Shown here in pieces: positions 28,087-37,697 of a stretch of 64,000 nucleotides of DNA. The notes below the pieces were generated by a model. That model worked only from the letters and a program-made list of their open reading frames with translations, ran no database searches and was not told the DNA's origin. The stretch is from an uncultured Lactobacillus sp. GTDB taxonomy: Bacteria > Bacillota > Bacilli > Lactobacillales > Lactobacillaceae. Position numbers and translations under genes: made by a program. Each line of letters opens with the position of its first letter. The stretch's first letter is position 1. Where the stretch lies: NCBI GenBank assembly GCA_937916845.1, contig CALFSK010000068.1, forward strand, positions 62,001 through 126,000, given 5' to 3'.

Positions 28087-29808
28087 TTGAGCTCTAAAAT
28101 ACAAATTACCCCCTTTGGTGGGGTTCGTGAAAATGGCAAAAATATGTACGCCGTAGAAATTGATGATGACATTTACATCTTAGACTGCGGTTTGAAATAC
28201 CCTGAAAATGAACTATTAGGAATTGACATTGTGATTCCTGACTTCAGTTATTTGCGGGAAAATGCTGACCGGATTGTCGGGGTCTTCTTGACCCATGGCC
28301 ATGCGGACGCAATTGGGGCGTTACCATACTTTTTAAACGAGTTTAACGTACCCGTTTTTGGCTCGGAATTAACGATTGAATTGGCTAAGATCCAGTTACA
28401 AAAGGATCCGAAAGCAAAGAAGTTTAACGACTTTCACATTGTTAACGAAAAGACCGAAATTGATTTTGGTAATGTCACGGCTTCGTTCTTCCGGACAACG
28501 CATTCAATCCCTGATTCAATGGGAATCGTCTTACAAACTGATGCGGGTTCAATTGTTTATACGGGTGACTTCAAGTTTGACCCGACCGCAGAGGGTGACT
28601 ATCAGACCGATTTTGCACGTCTAGCTGAAATTGGGTCTAAGCACGTCCTGGCATTGTTAAGTGATTCAGCCAATGCTGAAAACTTTGATCAACCGGTCAG
28701 TGAACGTGAAATCGCTTCTTACGTGCTTGAAACTTTCAAGTACCATCCTGGTCGAATCATTGTAGCTTCAGTAGCGTCAAACATCTTGCGTATTCAACAA
28801 GTGTTAAACGCAGCTGAAAAAGCTGGTCGCAAGGTTGCATTAATGCCAGGTGACGTGGAAAGCATTATTAACACGGCAATTAAGTTAGGCAAGTTACGGA
28901 TGCCTGAAGACGTCGTGGTTCCACTTAAGTCAATCGACAGTCTTGAACCAAACCAAGTGGTCATTTTACAAACAGGCCGAATGGGTGAACCAATCAAGGC
29001 ACTGCAACGGATGTCGAACAAGCAAGAGGGCAAAGTTAATATTGAGAAGGGCGACTTAGTCTTTATTACGACGACGCCGTCACATTCAATGGAAACGGTC
29101 GTTGCTAAGACCCGGGATATGATTTACCGGGCTGGTGCCGATGTCAAAGCCATTGCGGACGAAATGAACTCGTCAGGTCACGCGACAAAACGTGATTTGC
29201 AAATGATGATGAACTTGATGAAGCCGGATTACTTTATTCCAATTCAGGGTGAATACCGCTTATTGGACGCACACGCGGCGTTTGCAAAAGAAGTCGGCAT
29301 TCCTGAAGACCACATCTTTATTGCTGCTAAGGGTGACCAACTCACGTACGATGGCGACAATATGCATTTGTCTGGTTCAATTGAAGTTGGCGATACCATG
29401 ATTGATGGGATCGGTGTCGGTGACATCGGGAACATCGTGTTACGGGACCGGAAAATCTTATCTGAAGACGGAATTTTTGTTGCGGTTGTGACAATTGACC
29501 GGAAGAAGAAAAAGATTATTTCAACGCCAAAAATCACTTCCCGGGGTTTTGTGTACGTTAAGACGAGCAAAGACCTCATGCAAGAAAGTGCTGAACTGGT
29601 TAAAGAAACGGTTCAATCTAACTTGGACAACAAAGAGTTTGATTGGGGCCACTTAAAGCAAGCGGTTCGTGAAAAGTTGAACCACTACTTGTGGGATCAA
29701 ACCAAGCGCCATCCTGTGATTTTGCCGGTTATCATGGAAGTCAACCAGCATCATCGGCGGCATAAAAAAGCAAAAACAACGGAAACTGAAACCGAAAAAC
29801 AGGCTTAG
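28087..29808 (+). CDS. rnjB: Ribonuclease J2 (RNase J family paralogue)
   Basis: A metallo-beta-lactamase/beta-CASP ribonuclease of 573 aa. The canonical HxHxDH motif is altered to THGHADAIG: the final metal-binding histidine is alanine, as expected for the low-activity J2 partner that forms a heteromeric complex with J1 (encoded at 1-1506). The beta-CASP and C-terminal domains are complete (MNSSGHATKRDLQMMM). The proposed start is the TTG at 28087, with AGGTGA upstream and similarity from the first residues (SSKIQITPFGGVRENGKNMY). It follows dapA by 18 nt. Confidence 0.93.
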   Translation: MSSKIQITPFGGVRENGKNMYAVEIDDDIYILDCGLKYPENELLGIDIVIPDFSYLRENADRIVGVFLTHGHADAIGALPYFLNEFNVPVFGSELTIELAKIQLQKDPKAKKFNDFHIVNEKTEIDFGNVTASFFRTTHSIPDSMGIVLQTDAGSIVYTGDFKFDPTAEGDYQTDFARLAEIGSKHVLALLSDSANAENFDQPVSEREIASYVLETFKYHPGRIIVASVASNILRIQQVLNAAEKAGRKVALMPGDVESIINTAIKLGKLRMPEDVVVPLKSIDSLEPNQVVILQTGRMGEPIKALQRMSNKQEGKVNIEKGDLVFITTTPSHSMETVVAKTRDMIYRAGADVKAIADEMNSSGHATKRDLQMMMNLMKPDYFIPIQGEYRLLDAHAAFAKEVGIPEDHIFIAAKGDQLTYDGDNMHLSGSIEVGDTMIDGIGVGDIGNIVLRDRKILSEDGIFVAVVTIDRKKKKIISTPKITSRGFVYVKTSKDLMQESAELVKETVQSNLDNKEFDWGHLKQAVREKLNHYLWDQTKRHPVILPVIMEVNQHHRRHKKAKTTETETEKQA

Positions 29809-29810
29809 TT

Positions 29811-29840
29811 AAAAGGTCGGGTTAGTTCCCGGCTTTTTTG
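29811..29840 (+). terminator. Terminator after rnjB
   Basis: AAAGGTCGGG / CCCGGCTTT stem, 6-nt loop, T-run. Confidence 0.75.
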
Positions 29841-29868
29841 CTAGAAAAAATTGATAGGGGGCTTACGA

Positions 29869-30780
29869 GTGTCATTAGCAGAAACCCGTACCGCGGCGGA
29901 AAAAGCAACCGCAACTGAAAAATGGTCAGAGGCAGCGAGCTTATGGGAAACGGTCTATCAAGCTGAACAGACGGCGGACAACAATTACCAGTTGGTGACG
30001 GCCTTAGTTGCCGATGAGCAGTTTTTGGCAGCTAGCACCACTGCAGCAGAATTTGAACAGATGTACCTTGAAACGGATCAAGCGGCTGACCTGTACTTGA
30101 CGGCGCTATTGAAGAGCCATCAGTTTATTCCGGCACATATCTTGCTCAACGCTCGGCAGGTCGGGCCGTGGACGCACAGTGCGCAGAATCAAATTCAAGT
30201 TGCAGAAGCTCAAGCTGAGCAGACCATGGCAACGACTTTGGATACGACGATGCGCCAGTTTTACCATTTATCCGATCAACCAGTCGGTGCCCAGACTGAA
30301 CGATTACAGGCTGCTAAGCACCTGACTTACGGAAAATATTTAACTGCGGCTAAATTTTTATTAGTTGATCCGTTTTTGCATCAACTTTCACGAGTAGAAG
30401 TGCTCTATACGCTCCGTGCGATGGGGGTGCCTGACGAAGTGACGATGCAAACGTTTGATGAACAGCGGGTCACGGTCGTACCGGCAACCTTACCCGCAAT
30501 GGGACAAGATGCAACTAGTTTGGCGGTACAACAAGTCTTAACGGAGATGATTGGGCAAGACGACCCGGCACTATATGCAGGGCTCCAGGCGCTGTTATCT
30601 TTACAGCTGATGGTTCTCTACCCACAAATTGAGCGGGTTATTTTGGATGCGGAAGTGTGGGTCCATATTTTTGTTGGGTTACAAACGGGCCAATTTTCTG
30701 AAAATGAGAATCCACTAACTTCACAAATTGTTGCTGTACAACAAAAAATCCAGCAAATGATCCAAGATTTGCAAAAATAA
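29869..30780 (+). CDS. Tetratricopeptide-repeat-like protein
   Basis: A 303-residue soluble, all-helical protein. The N-terminal third (EKATATEKWSEAASLWETVYQ, LVTALVADEQFLAASTTAAEF, LYLTALLKSHQFIPAHILL) has the spacing of TPR-like helix pairs; the rest lacks known motifs. Proteins of this type are commonly found downstream of rnjB and upstream of tuf in lactobacilli. The GTG at 29869 follows GGGGG at a suitable distance; a TTG six codons upstream would precede the ribosome site. Role unknown; a protein-interaction scaffold is an inference. Confidence 0.78.
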   Translation: MSLAETRTAAEKATATEKWSEAASLWETVYQAEQTADNNYQLVTALVADEQFLAASTTAAEFEQMYLETDQAADLYLTALLKSHQFIPAHILLNARQVGPWTHSAQNQIQVAEAQAEQTMATTLDTTMRQFYHLSDQPVGAQTERLQAAKHLTYGKYLTAAKFLLVDPFLHQLSRVEVLYTLRAMGVPDEVTMQTFDEQRVTVVPATLPAMGQDATSLAVQQVLTEMIGQDDPALYAGLQALLSLQLMVLYPQIERVILDAEVWVHIFVGLQTGQFSENENPLTSQIVAVQQKIQQMIQDLQK

Positions 30781-30781
30781 G

Positions 30782-30806
30782 TGTAAGCAATAAGGTTTTG
30801 CTTACA
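30782..30806. repeat. Inverted repeat after the TPR-like gene
   Basis: TGTAAGCAA / TTGCTTACA perfect 9-bp arms with a 7-nt loop. No clean T-run follows directly, so it is only a possible terminator for the TPR-like gene. Confidence 0.6.
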
Positions 30807-30893
30807 AAAATTCATTTTTTTGGATAATATCTGTTTACAAATCCTAGCCGTCTATATATAATGTTTAAGGATTCCTAGTGATGGGTGCGTGAT

Positions 30894-30922
30894 TTGGCCT
30901 TTTTACTGGGATGTAGTATAAT
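30894..30922 (+). promoter_or_regulatory. Sigma-A promoter of tuf
   Basis: TTGGCC (30894-30899), 17-bp spacer, perfect TATAAT (30917-30922). Predicted transcription start about 30929, leader about 66 nt. Confidence 0.8.
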
Positions 30923-30930
30923 ATTAACTA

Positions 30931-30969
30931 AAGAATTGTCGGGGCAGTTTTTGCCTTGGCGCAATTCTT
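30931..30969 (+). other. Hairpin at the 5' end of the tuf message
   Basis: AAGAATTG (30931-30938) pairs with CAATTCTT (30962-30969), with an inner GGGGCA / TGCCTT helix. It begins within a few bases of the predicted transcription start and ends before the AGGAGG ribosome site. Confidence 0.55.
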
Positions 30970-30994
30970 GCGAAAATCACAGGAGGTTTCATTA

Positions 30995-32182
<1,188 letters not shown>

Positions 32183-32212
32183 TCTCTAACTGATTTTCAT
32201 TGATTCACTTTA

Positions 32213-32249
32213 AGAGACTTGGAAGCTTGCTTCCGAGTCTCTTTTTTTA
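32213..32249 (+). terminator. Terminator of tuf
   Basis: AGAGACT-GGAA / TTCC-AGTCTCT stem with a T-run. Confidence 0.92.
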
Positions 32250-32299
32250 AGAAAGTTCACAATAAAACGCCTAAGCATACGCTTTTTTGGCTGATTTGG

Positions 32300-32328
32300 T
32301 TTACTTTATGGAATTGATAGGTTAAAAT
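32300..32328 (+). promoter_or_regulatory. Sigma-A promoter of tig
   Basis: TTTACT (32300-32305), 17-bp spacer, TAAAAT (32323-32328). Confidence 0.6.
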
Positions 32329-32386
32329 TGACAAGTATGCAATTGACATGAATTGTTGAAAATATTAATGTTTCGGAGGGAATACA

Positions 32387-33706
32387 ATGGCTGCAAAGTG
32401 GGAAAAGAAGGAAGGCAACCAAGGCGAATTAACGTTCGAAATTGGTGCCGATAAGATCAAAGAAGGTATTGACAAAGCCTTCCAACAGACTAAAAAGAAT
32501 TTAAACGTTCCTGGATTCCGTAAGGGTAAGGTTCCACGTCAAATCTTTAATCAAATGTATGGTGAAGAAGCACTTTACCAAGATGCATTGAACATCGTGC
32601 TCCCAGAAGCATATGAACAAGCTATCAAAGATACTGAAATCGAACCAGTTGATCAACCTAAGATCGATGTTGACAGCATGGAAAAGGGTCAACCTTGGGT
32701 ATTAAAAGCCGTTGTTACGGTTAAGCCTGAAGTTAAACTTGGCGAATACAAGGGCCTTAGTGTAACGCGTCAGAACACTCGTGTTTACGCTAAAGACGTT
32801 GATGCCGAATTAGAATCACGTCGCGAAAAGCAAGCTGAATTGGTTCTTAAAGAAGACCAACCAGCTGCTAAGGGCGACACGGTTGTTATTGACTTCAAAG
32901 GTTTCGTCGATGGCGAACCATTTGAAGGCGGCGAATCAGAAAACTACTCCCTTGAATTGGGTTCAAACTCATTCATCCCTGGCTTCGAAGACCAATTAGT
33001 TGGTGTTAAAGCTGGCGAAGAAACTGAAGTTAAGGTAACTTTCCCTAAAGATTACCAAGCTGAAGACTTACAAGACAAGGAAGCTACTTTCAAGGTTACG
33101 GTTCACGAAGTTAAGACTAAGGAACTCCCTGAATTAGACGACGAATTTGCAAAGGACGTTGACGAAGACGTTGACACCCTTGAAGAATTAAAAGCTAAGA
33201 TCAAGGACGAACTTAAGGACCAAAAGGAAAAGGCTGCCCATGATGCAATTGAAGACGAAGCTTTAAACCAAGCCGTTGACAATGCTGAAATCCAAGCTAT
33301 TCCTGATGCCATGAAGGAAGACGATATTCATCGTCAAATGGACCAATACTTGGCTAACATGCAACAACAAGGTATCGATCCTAAGACTTACTACAAGTTA
33401 ACTGGTACTTCTGAAGATGACTTGCACAAGCAATTTGCTGCTGATGCAGACCACCGTGTAAAGACTAACTTGGTCTTAGAAGCAGTTGTCGAAGCTGAAA
33501 ACATCAAACCTTCTAAGGATGAACTTGATGCCGAAGTTAAAGACTTAGCTGGCCAATACAACATGGAAGAAAGTGCCGTTCGCGGTGCCTTAACTGATGA
33601 CATGTTGTCACATGACATTGCCATTCGCCAAGCCGTTGATTTGATCAGCGACTCAGCAAAGCAAAATGCCAAGGCTGACGATAAAAAAGAAGACAGCAAA
33701 GACTAA
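32387..33706 (+). CDS. tig: Trigger factor (ribosome-associated chaperone and prolyl isomerase)
   Basis: Binds nascent chains at the ribosome exit tunnel. Ribosome-binding N-domain with the signature [10 protein letters not shown] (about residues 42-51), FKBP-type isomerase domain (about 160-245, [20 protein letters not shown]) and helical C-domain, with an acidic/lysine tail. 439 aa. GGAGGG lies 8 nt before the ATG. tig followed by clpX and ysxC is a conserved Firmicute order, without the lon genes here. Confidence 0.97.
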   Translation: MAAKWEKKEGNQGELTFEIGADKIKEGIDKAFQQTKKNLNVPGFRKGKVPRQIFNQMYGEEALYQDALNIVLPEAYEQAIKDTEIEPVDQPKIDVDSMEKGQPWVLKAVVTVKPEVKLGEYKGLSVTRQNTRVYAKDVDAELESRREKQAELVLKEDQPAAKGDTVVIDFKGFVDGEPFEGGESENYSLELGSNSFIPGFEDQLVGVKAGEETEVKVTFPKDYQAEDLQDKEATFKVTVHEVKTKELPELDDEFAKDVDEDVDTLEELKAKIKDELKDQKEKAAHDAIEDEALNQAVDNAEIQAIPDAMKEDDIHRQMDQYLANMQQQGIDPKTYYKLTGTSEDDLHKQFAADADHRVKTNLVLEAVVEAENIKPSKDELDAEVKDLAGQYNMEESAVRGALTDDMLSHDIAIRQAVDLISDSAKQNAKADDKKEDSKD

Positions 33707-33740
33707 TTTTTAAAAATTAGATCGTGATTGTTTGTCACGA

Positions 33741-33777
33741 AGGTCTGAGTGCTTACAAAGTGCTCAGACCTTTTTTT
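33741..33777 (+). terminator. Terminator of tig
   Basis: AGGTCTGAG / CTCAGACCT stem with a T7 tail. Confidence 0.92.
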
Positions 33778-33934
33778 GCGGGCAATTGCGAAGTAGAAGG
33801 TAAGCTGGAAGCATCTGGCCCTACGACGCGCTTAAAAGCATTTTGAGCGTTAGCCTGGTAATCATTCCGGCAAAGGTTGGTTCGCTTATATCGGTAACTT
33901 TATGAACAAATCGTTTCTGATTTTCAGGGGACCA

Positions 33935-33943
33935 TGTTATAGT
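33935..33943 (+). promoter_or_regulatory. Extended -10 promoter of clpX
   Basis: TGTTATAGT with a TGn extension; the -35 position TTCTGA is 17 bp upstream of the -10 and is a weak match. Confidence 0.5.
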
Positions 33944-33958
33944 AATGAACGAAGCAAT

Positions 33959-33988
33959 CGGGGCAACGCTGGTTTTGGCCCCGGTTTT
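33959..33988 (+). terminator. Terminator-like hairpin in the clpX leader
   Basis: CGGGGC (33959-33964) pairs with GCCCCG (33978-33983) and is followed by GTTTT. It lies between the predicted clpX transcription start and the gene, so it could attenuate rather than end transcription. Confidence 0.4.
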
Positions 33989-34035
33989 CTGTTATGATTA
34001 ATCCATGTAAGTACACATCGATGAGGTGAGAATGA

Positions 34036-35301
34036 ATGTTTGAAAATACCGAGACAAACGGTCCTGTTAACTGTTCATTTTGTGGTAAATCACAAGATCA
34101 AGTTAAAAAGATTGTGGCTGGCCCCGGCGTTTATATCTGTAATGAATGTATCGATTTATGCAAGGAAATTATCGATGAAGAGTTTAGTGAAGAACGCTCA
34201 CACGAATTAACAGATATCCCAACGCCAAAGGAAATTGTAGACGAATTGGACCAATATGTTATCGGTCAAAACGAAGCCAAGCGGACATTGTCCGTTGCGG
34301 TTTATAACCACTACAAGCGTGTTAAAGCGATGACTGACGATGAAGGTCAGAATGATGATGGTCCTGAGTTACAAAAGAGTAACATCAGTTTAGTTGGACC
34401 AACTGGTTCTGGGAAGACTTTCTTAGCCCAAAGCTTAGCACGGATTCTAGACGTGCCATTCGCAATTGCGGATGCCACCACGTTGACCGAAGCTGGTTAC
34501 GTTGGTGAAGACGTTGAAAACATTTTACTAAAGCTATTACAAAATGCGGATTACGACGTTGAACGTGCCGAAAAAGGCATTATTTATATTGATGAAATTG
34601 ATAAGATTGCTAAGAAGAGCGAAAACGTTTCGATTACCAGAGACGTTTCTGGTGAAGGGGTGCAACAAGCCCTCTTGAAGATCTTGGAAGGTACGATTGC
34701 TAACGTTCCGCCGCAGGGTGGTCGTAAGCACCCACAACAAGAATTCATCCAGATTGATACGACCAACATCTTATTTATCGTTGGTGGTGCGTTTGACGGT
34801 ATCGAAGAGATTGTTAAACGGCGCTTAGGCGACAAGACGATTGGTTTTGGGACTGATACCGATGGTAAGAACGCTGTCTTAGATGATTCTAAGAGTTTGA
34901 TGCAACAAGTTGTTCCCGAAGATCTTTTACAATTTGGGTTAATTCCTGAATTTATCGGTCGGTTACCAATTTTAACCGCCCTAGAACGGTTGACGGAAGA
35001 CGATTTGGTCCGCATCTTAACTGAACCAAAGAACGCGCTTGTTAAGCAGTATCAACGTTTAATCGCGTTAGATAATGCGGAACTTGACTTCAAGAAGGAC
35101 GCCTTACGTGCCATTGCGCAAGAAGCCTTAGCCCGTAACACTGGTGCTCGTGGCTTACGTTCAATCATTGAAGACACGATGCGGGACATCATGTTTGATA
35201 TTCCGAGTCGTGAAGACGTTAAGAAAGTGATTATCACCCGGGATACGGTTGAAAATCACGCTGAGCCTGAATTGGTCTTAGAAGATCAAAAGGCCTCATA
35301 A
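34036..35301 (+). CDS. clpX: ATP-dependent Clp protease ATP-binding subunit ClpX
   Basis: AAA+ unfoldase that feeds substrates to ClpP. N-terminal zinc-binding domain with cysteines at 13, 16, 35 and 38 ([14 protein letters not shown]), Walker A GPTGSGKT near residue 120, Walker [11 protein letters not shown], pore-loop and sensor regions ([23 protein letters not shown]) and the IGF-like loop for ClpP binding (TIGFGTDT). 421 aa. GAGGTGAGAATGA precedes the start. Confidence 0.98.
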   Translation: MFENTETNGPVNCSFCGKSQDQVKKIVAGPGVYICNECIDLCKEIIDEEFSEERSHELTDIPTPKEIVDELDQYVIGQNEAKRTLSVAVYNHYKRVKAMTDDEGQNDDGPELQKSNISLVGPTGSGKTFLAQSLARILDVPFAIADATTLTEAGYVGEDVENILLKLLQNADYDVERAEKGIIYIDEIDKIAKKSENVSITRDVSGEGVQQALLKILEGTIANVPPQGGRKHPQQEFIQIDTTNILFIVGGAFDGIEEIVKRRLGDKTIGFGTDTDGKNAVLDDSKSLMQQVVPEDLLQFGLIPEFIGRLPILTALERLTEDDLVRILTEPKNALVKQYQRLIALDNAELDFKKDALRAIAQEALARNTGARGLRSIIEDTMRDIMFDIPSREDVKKVIITRDTVENHAEPELVLEDQKAS

Positions 35302-35337
35302 ATTCATTGATTTTTTAACACAGATTAAATAATTGTT

Positions 35338-35370
35338 CAGGACCGCGGTGCGTCAGCATTCGCGGTCCTG
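35338..35370 (+). terminator. GC-rich hairpin between clpX and ysxC (weak terminator)
   Basis: CAGGACCGCG / CGCGGTCCTG, a perfect 10-bp stem with a 13-nt loop. The T-run after it is poor (ACTGCTGTTT), so it may only partly stop clpX transcripts or protect their 3' end. Confidence 0.45.
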
Positions 35371-35482
35371 ACTGCTGTTTAGCGCCTATTTTAACTAGCG
35401 GTGAATTTGAGCGGATGACCAGCGACGCTTACTAGAAGTGTGTTAAAATAGGACCAGATTATCAGATAAGGGAGTTATTTTG

Positions 35483-36076
35483 ATGGAAGTGCATAACGTT
35501 GAACTTGTTATGAGCGCAGTAGCGCCAAGTCAGTACCCAACGACCGGTTTTCCGGAGGTTGCATTAGCGGGGCGCTCTAACGTGGGGAAATCATCACTGA
35601 TTAACGTGTTGATCAACCGCAATAGCTATGCGCGGACGTCGAGTCAGCCTGGTAAGACCCAAACCTTGAACTTTTATAAAGTTGAAGAACAGCTGTACTT
35701 TGTCGACGTACCGGGCTACGGCTATGCGAAGGTGTCTAAGAAGGACCGCGAAAAGTGGGGCCAAATGATTGAGACCTACCTGACTAGCCGTGATACGCTT
35801 CGAGGAGTGATTATTCTGGTCGATGCGCGCCACGCACCAACTAAGGATGACGTCGCGATGTATGAATGGATGCGGTATTACAAGATGCCGTTATTAGTGG
35901 TCGCCACTAAGAGTGATAAAATTCCACGGGGCAAGTGGAACAAACAAGAGAGTTTGATTAAAAAAACGCTTAATTTCCAAGCCAACGACGACTTTATTGC
36001 CTTTTCAGCAAAAACTAAAGCGGGTAAGGATGCCGTTTGGCAATGGATTGAAGCACATACTGTAGGAGGCCACTAG
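35483..36076 (+). CDS. ysxC: Ribosome biogenesis GTP-binding protein YsxC/EngB
   Basis: Essential GTPase needed for late 50S assembly. G motifs: [10 protein letters not shown] (about residue 30), [12 protein letters not shown], and [11 protein letters not shown], with FSAKTKAG as G5. 197 aa from the ATG at 35483, which has AAGGGAG upstream; a TTG one codon earlier is the only alternative. It lies 180 nt after clpX and 1 nt before the mazG-like gene. Confidence 0.95.
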   Translation: MEVHNVELVMSAVAPSQYPTTGFPEVALAGRSNVGKSSLINVLINRNSYARTSSQPGKTQTLNFYKVEEQLYFVDVPGYGYAKVSKKDREKWGQMIETYLTSRDTLRGVIILVDARHAPTKDDVAMYEWMRYYKMPLLVVATKSDKIPRGKWNKQESLIKKTLNFQANDDFIAFSAKTKAGKDAVWQWIEAHTVGGH

Positions 36077-36077
36077 T

Positions 36078-36374
36078 TTGGAATTTAATGAATATCAATC
36101 ATTAGCAAATCGGACGTTGTACGGTAACGAACAAGTTTTAACGAACTTGTCGTTAGGGTTGGCCTCCGAAACCGGTCAAGTCGTGGACTTAGTTAAGAAG
36201 TACACCTTCCACGGCGATCGGTTAAATAAGGATCAATTAACGAAGCAGATGGGTGACGTCTTATGGTACTTGTCACAAGTTGCCGAATGGGCAGATATTC
36301 CATTTGACGAGGTTGCCAAACAAAACATTACTAAGTTAAACCATAAGTATCCGAATGGTAAGCCTGCCAAGTAA
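36078..36374 (+). CDS. MazG-like nucleotide pyrophosphohydrolase
   Basis: A 98-residue single-domain all-alpha NTP pyrophosphatase of the MazG superfamily. The acidic metal sites appear as LASETGQVVD and GDVLWYL (the ExxD-type motif of the second helix), with YPNGKP near the end as in many family members. It probably hydrolyses non-canonical or excess nucleoside triphosphates. The TTG start follows the ysxC stop by 1 nt and has AGGAGGC upstream. Confidence 0.85.
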   Translation: MEFNEYQSLANRTLYGNEQVLTNLSLGLASETGQVVDLVKKYTFHGDRLNKDQLTKQMGDVLWYLSQVAEWADIPFDEVAKQNITKLNHKYPNGKPAK

Positions 36375-36405
36375 TCGCTAATTAACTATGATTCAAACGA
36401 AGAAG

Positions 36406-36446
36406 CACTCGCCATAACCTAATTGGGTCGTGGCGGGTGTTTTTTG
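36406..36446 (+). terminator. Terminator of the ysxC-mazG pair
   Basis: CACTCGCCA / TGGCGGGTG stem followed by a T-run. Confidence 0.85.
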
Positions 36447-36467
36447 TTGTCAGTCGGACTTAACCCC

Positions 36468-36498
36468 TTGCCTTCAAGTGAACTTTAAGGGTTACAGT
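36468..36498 (+). promoter_or_regulatory. MerR-type promoter with overlapping operator
   Basis: TTGCCT (36468-36473) and TACAGT (36493-36498) are separated by 19 bp, the over-long spacer that MerR-family activators correct by twisting DNA. The spacer holds an imperfect inverted repeat, CCTT-AAGT-GA-ACTT-AAGG (36471-36490, one mismatch). This implies autoregulation of the next gene. Confidence 0.8.
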
Positions 36499-36542
36499 AA
36501 CCATATGAATTAAACACATGGTTTATCTAGGAGGAATTTCAA

Positions 36543-36959
36543 ATGAACATTAAAGAAGCTAGTCAACAAACTGGCGTTTCGTCCGCTGCAATTCGCTATT
36601 ATGAAAAAGAAGGATTAATTCCAGCGATTGACCGGACCAAAGTCGGCAATCGAGATATTGATGATCGAATCTTACGCCGGATTCGCTTCGTAACTCAGAT
36701 GCGGTCGGCGGGGATGAGCATTGAAAATTTACGGCGCTACATTCAACTGTTCGATGCGCAAGAAGATAATACTAAGGAACAACGGGCCTTACTACAAGAA
36801 CAGTTAGCCGTCATGGAAGAAAAGCGCGATGACTTACAAGCCGCCATCGATCATTTAAACTATAAGTTGGCGCATTTCGACGACCACATGGCGACCACGG
36901 AAGCCGAATTACGGGCGTTAGAAGCACAACATCAATCTGAACGAGACTCACAGCAATAA
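36543..36959 (+). CDS. MerR-family transcriptional regulator
   Basis: A 138-residue regulator: N-terminal winged helix-turn-helix (residues 1-70, IKEASQQTGVSSAAIRYYEK) and a C-terminal coiled-coil dimerisation helix (about 75-135). There is no cysteine in the protein, so it is not a metal or thiol sensor of the classical kind, and there is no added effector domain. It resembles the AdhR/NmlR-like group in its operator. AGGAGG lies 8 nt before the ATG. Monocistronic; its targets besides itself are not evident. Confidence 0.88.
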   Translation: MNIKEASQQTGVSSAAIRYYEKEGLIPAIDRTKVGNRDIDDRILRRIRFVTQMRSAGMSIENLRRYIQLFDAQEDNTKEQRALLQEQLAVMEEKRDDLQAAIDHLNYKLAHFDDHMATTEAELRALEAQHQSERDSQQ

Positions 36960-36964
36960 AATCA

Positions 36965-37002
36965 AGCGTATTTGGGAAGCTGATTCTCAAATACGTTTTT
37001 TT
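36965..37002 (+). terminator. Terminator of the merR-family gene
   Basis: CGTATTTG / CAAATACG stem with an inner GA/TC pair and a T-run. Confidence 0.88.
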
Positions 37003-37029
37003 GTAAAAAGCGTAAAAACATGCTACTTT
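37001..37029 (+). promoter_or_regulatory. Possible promoter of the two-component operon
   Basis: TTGTAA (37001-37006), 17 bp, TACTTT (37024-37029) with TGn extension. It overlaps the end of the previous terminator. Confidence 0.4.
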
Positions 37030-37070
37030 TAAGAAGACCGACAGACAAGGGTTACAAGTGAGGGATAGTC

Positions 37071-37697
37071 ATGATTAAAACGATTTTAGTCGATGATAGC
37101 CCGCTAATTACGAGCGGACTACAAATTATTTTGGACAGTGATCCGGATTTGACGGTCACAAAAGTCTTTGATAATGCCCCGGCAGCGATTGCATATTGTG
37201 ATCAGCATCCCGTTGATGTGGTGTTGATGGACGTAAGAATGCCGGGGATGAGCGGCGTAACGGCTACTAAGACGCTCGTTCAAAATTTAGGTATAAAAGT
37301 ATTGATCCTAACGACTTTTGATGAAGATGACGATATAGTTACTGGTATTCAAAATGGCGCAGCGGGCTATTTATTGAAGACCACACCGGCGGATCAGATT
37401 ATTGCGGGCATTAAGGCGGTTGCGAATAATCAGAGTATTTTATCTAAGCCCGTGATGACAAAGGCAGCTGCACAATTAGTGACGAGAAAGCCCACTGCTG
37501 ATTTGTCAGCTTTGACGGCGCGGGAGCAAGAAATCACACAATTAGTTGCTCAGGGACTCACCAATAAAGAAATTGCACAGACGCTCTTTTTGAGTGAAGG
37601 AACCGTTAATAATAACTTGTCGACGATCTTACATAAGTTGGCGTTAAATCACCGGACGCAATTAGCCATCTATTATTTGACCGGGGGGCAGGGCTAA
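37071..37697 (+). CDS. NarL/LuxR-family response regulator
   Basis: A 208-residue regulator: receiver domain (1-120) with acidic pocket DD at 8-9, phospho-acceptor aspartate at 54 (VLMDVRMPG), conserved threonine in LTTF and lysine in LLKTT; then a LuxR-type HTH (about 145-205, LTAREQEITQLVAQGLTNKEIA). It should control the neighbouring ABC transporter. The gene ends directly against the kinase (TAAATG). Confidence 0.93.
   Translation: MIKTILVDDSPLITSGLQIILDSDPDLTVTKVFDNAPAAIAYCDQHPVDVVLMDVRMPGMSGVTATKTLVQNLGIKVLILTTFDEDDDIVTGIQNGAAGYLLKTTPADQIIAGIKAVANNQSILSKPVMTKAAAQLVTRKPTADLSALTAREQEITQLVAQGLTNKEIAQTLFLSEGTVNNNLSTILHKLALNHRTQLAIYYLTGGQG

Larger units (their letters stand above)
33778..34035. 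other. Intergenic and leader region of clpX
   Basis: No gene seen. It carries the clpX promoter (33935-33943) and a GC-rich hairpin with a short T-run in the leader (33959-33988). No CtsR box (AGGTCAAA-type direct repeat) was seen. Confidence 0.5.

Noticed and set aside
35302..35480. Lon protease genes expected between clpX and ysxC
   Set aside because: The gap is 180 bp and holds only a hairpin and a ribosome site; the lon genes of Bacillus are simply not here.
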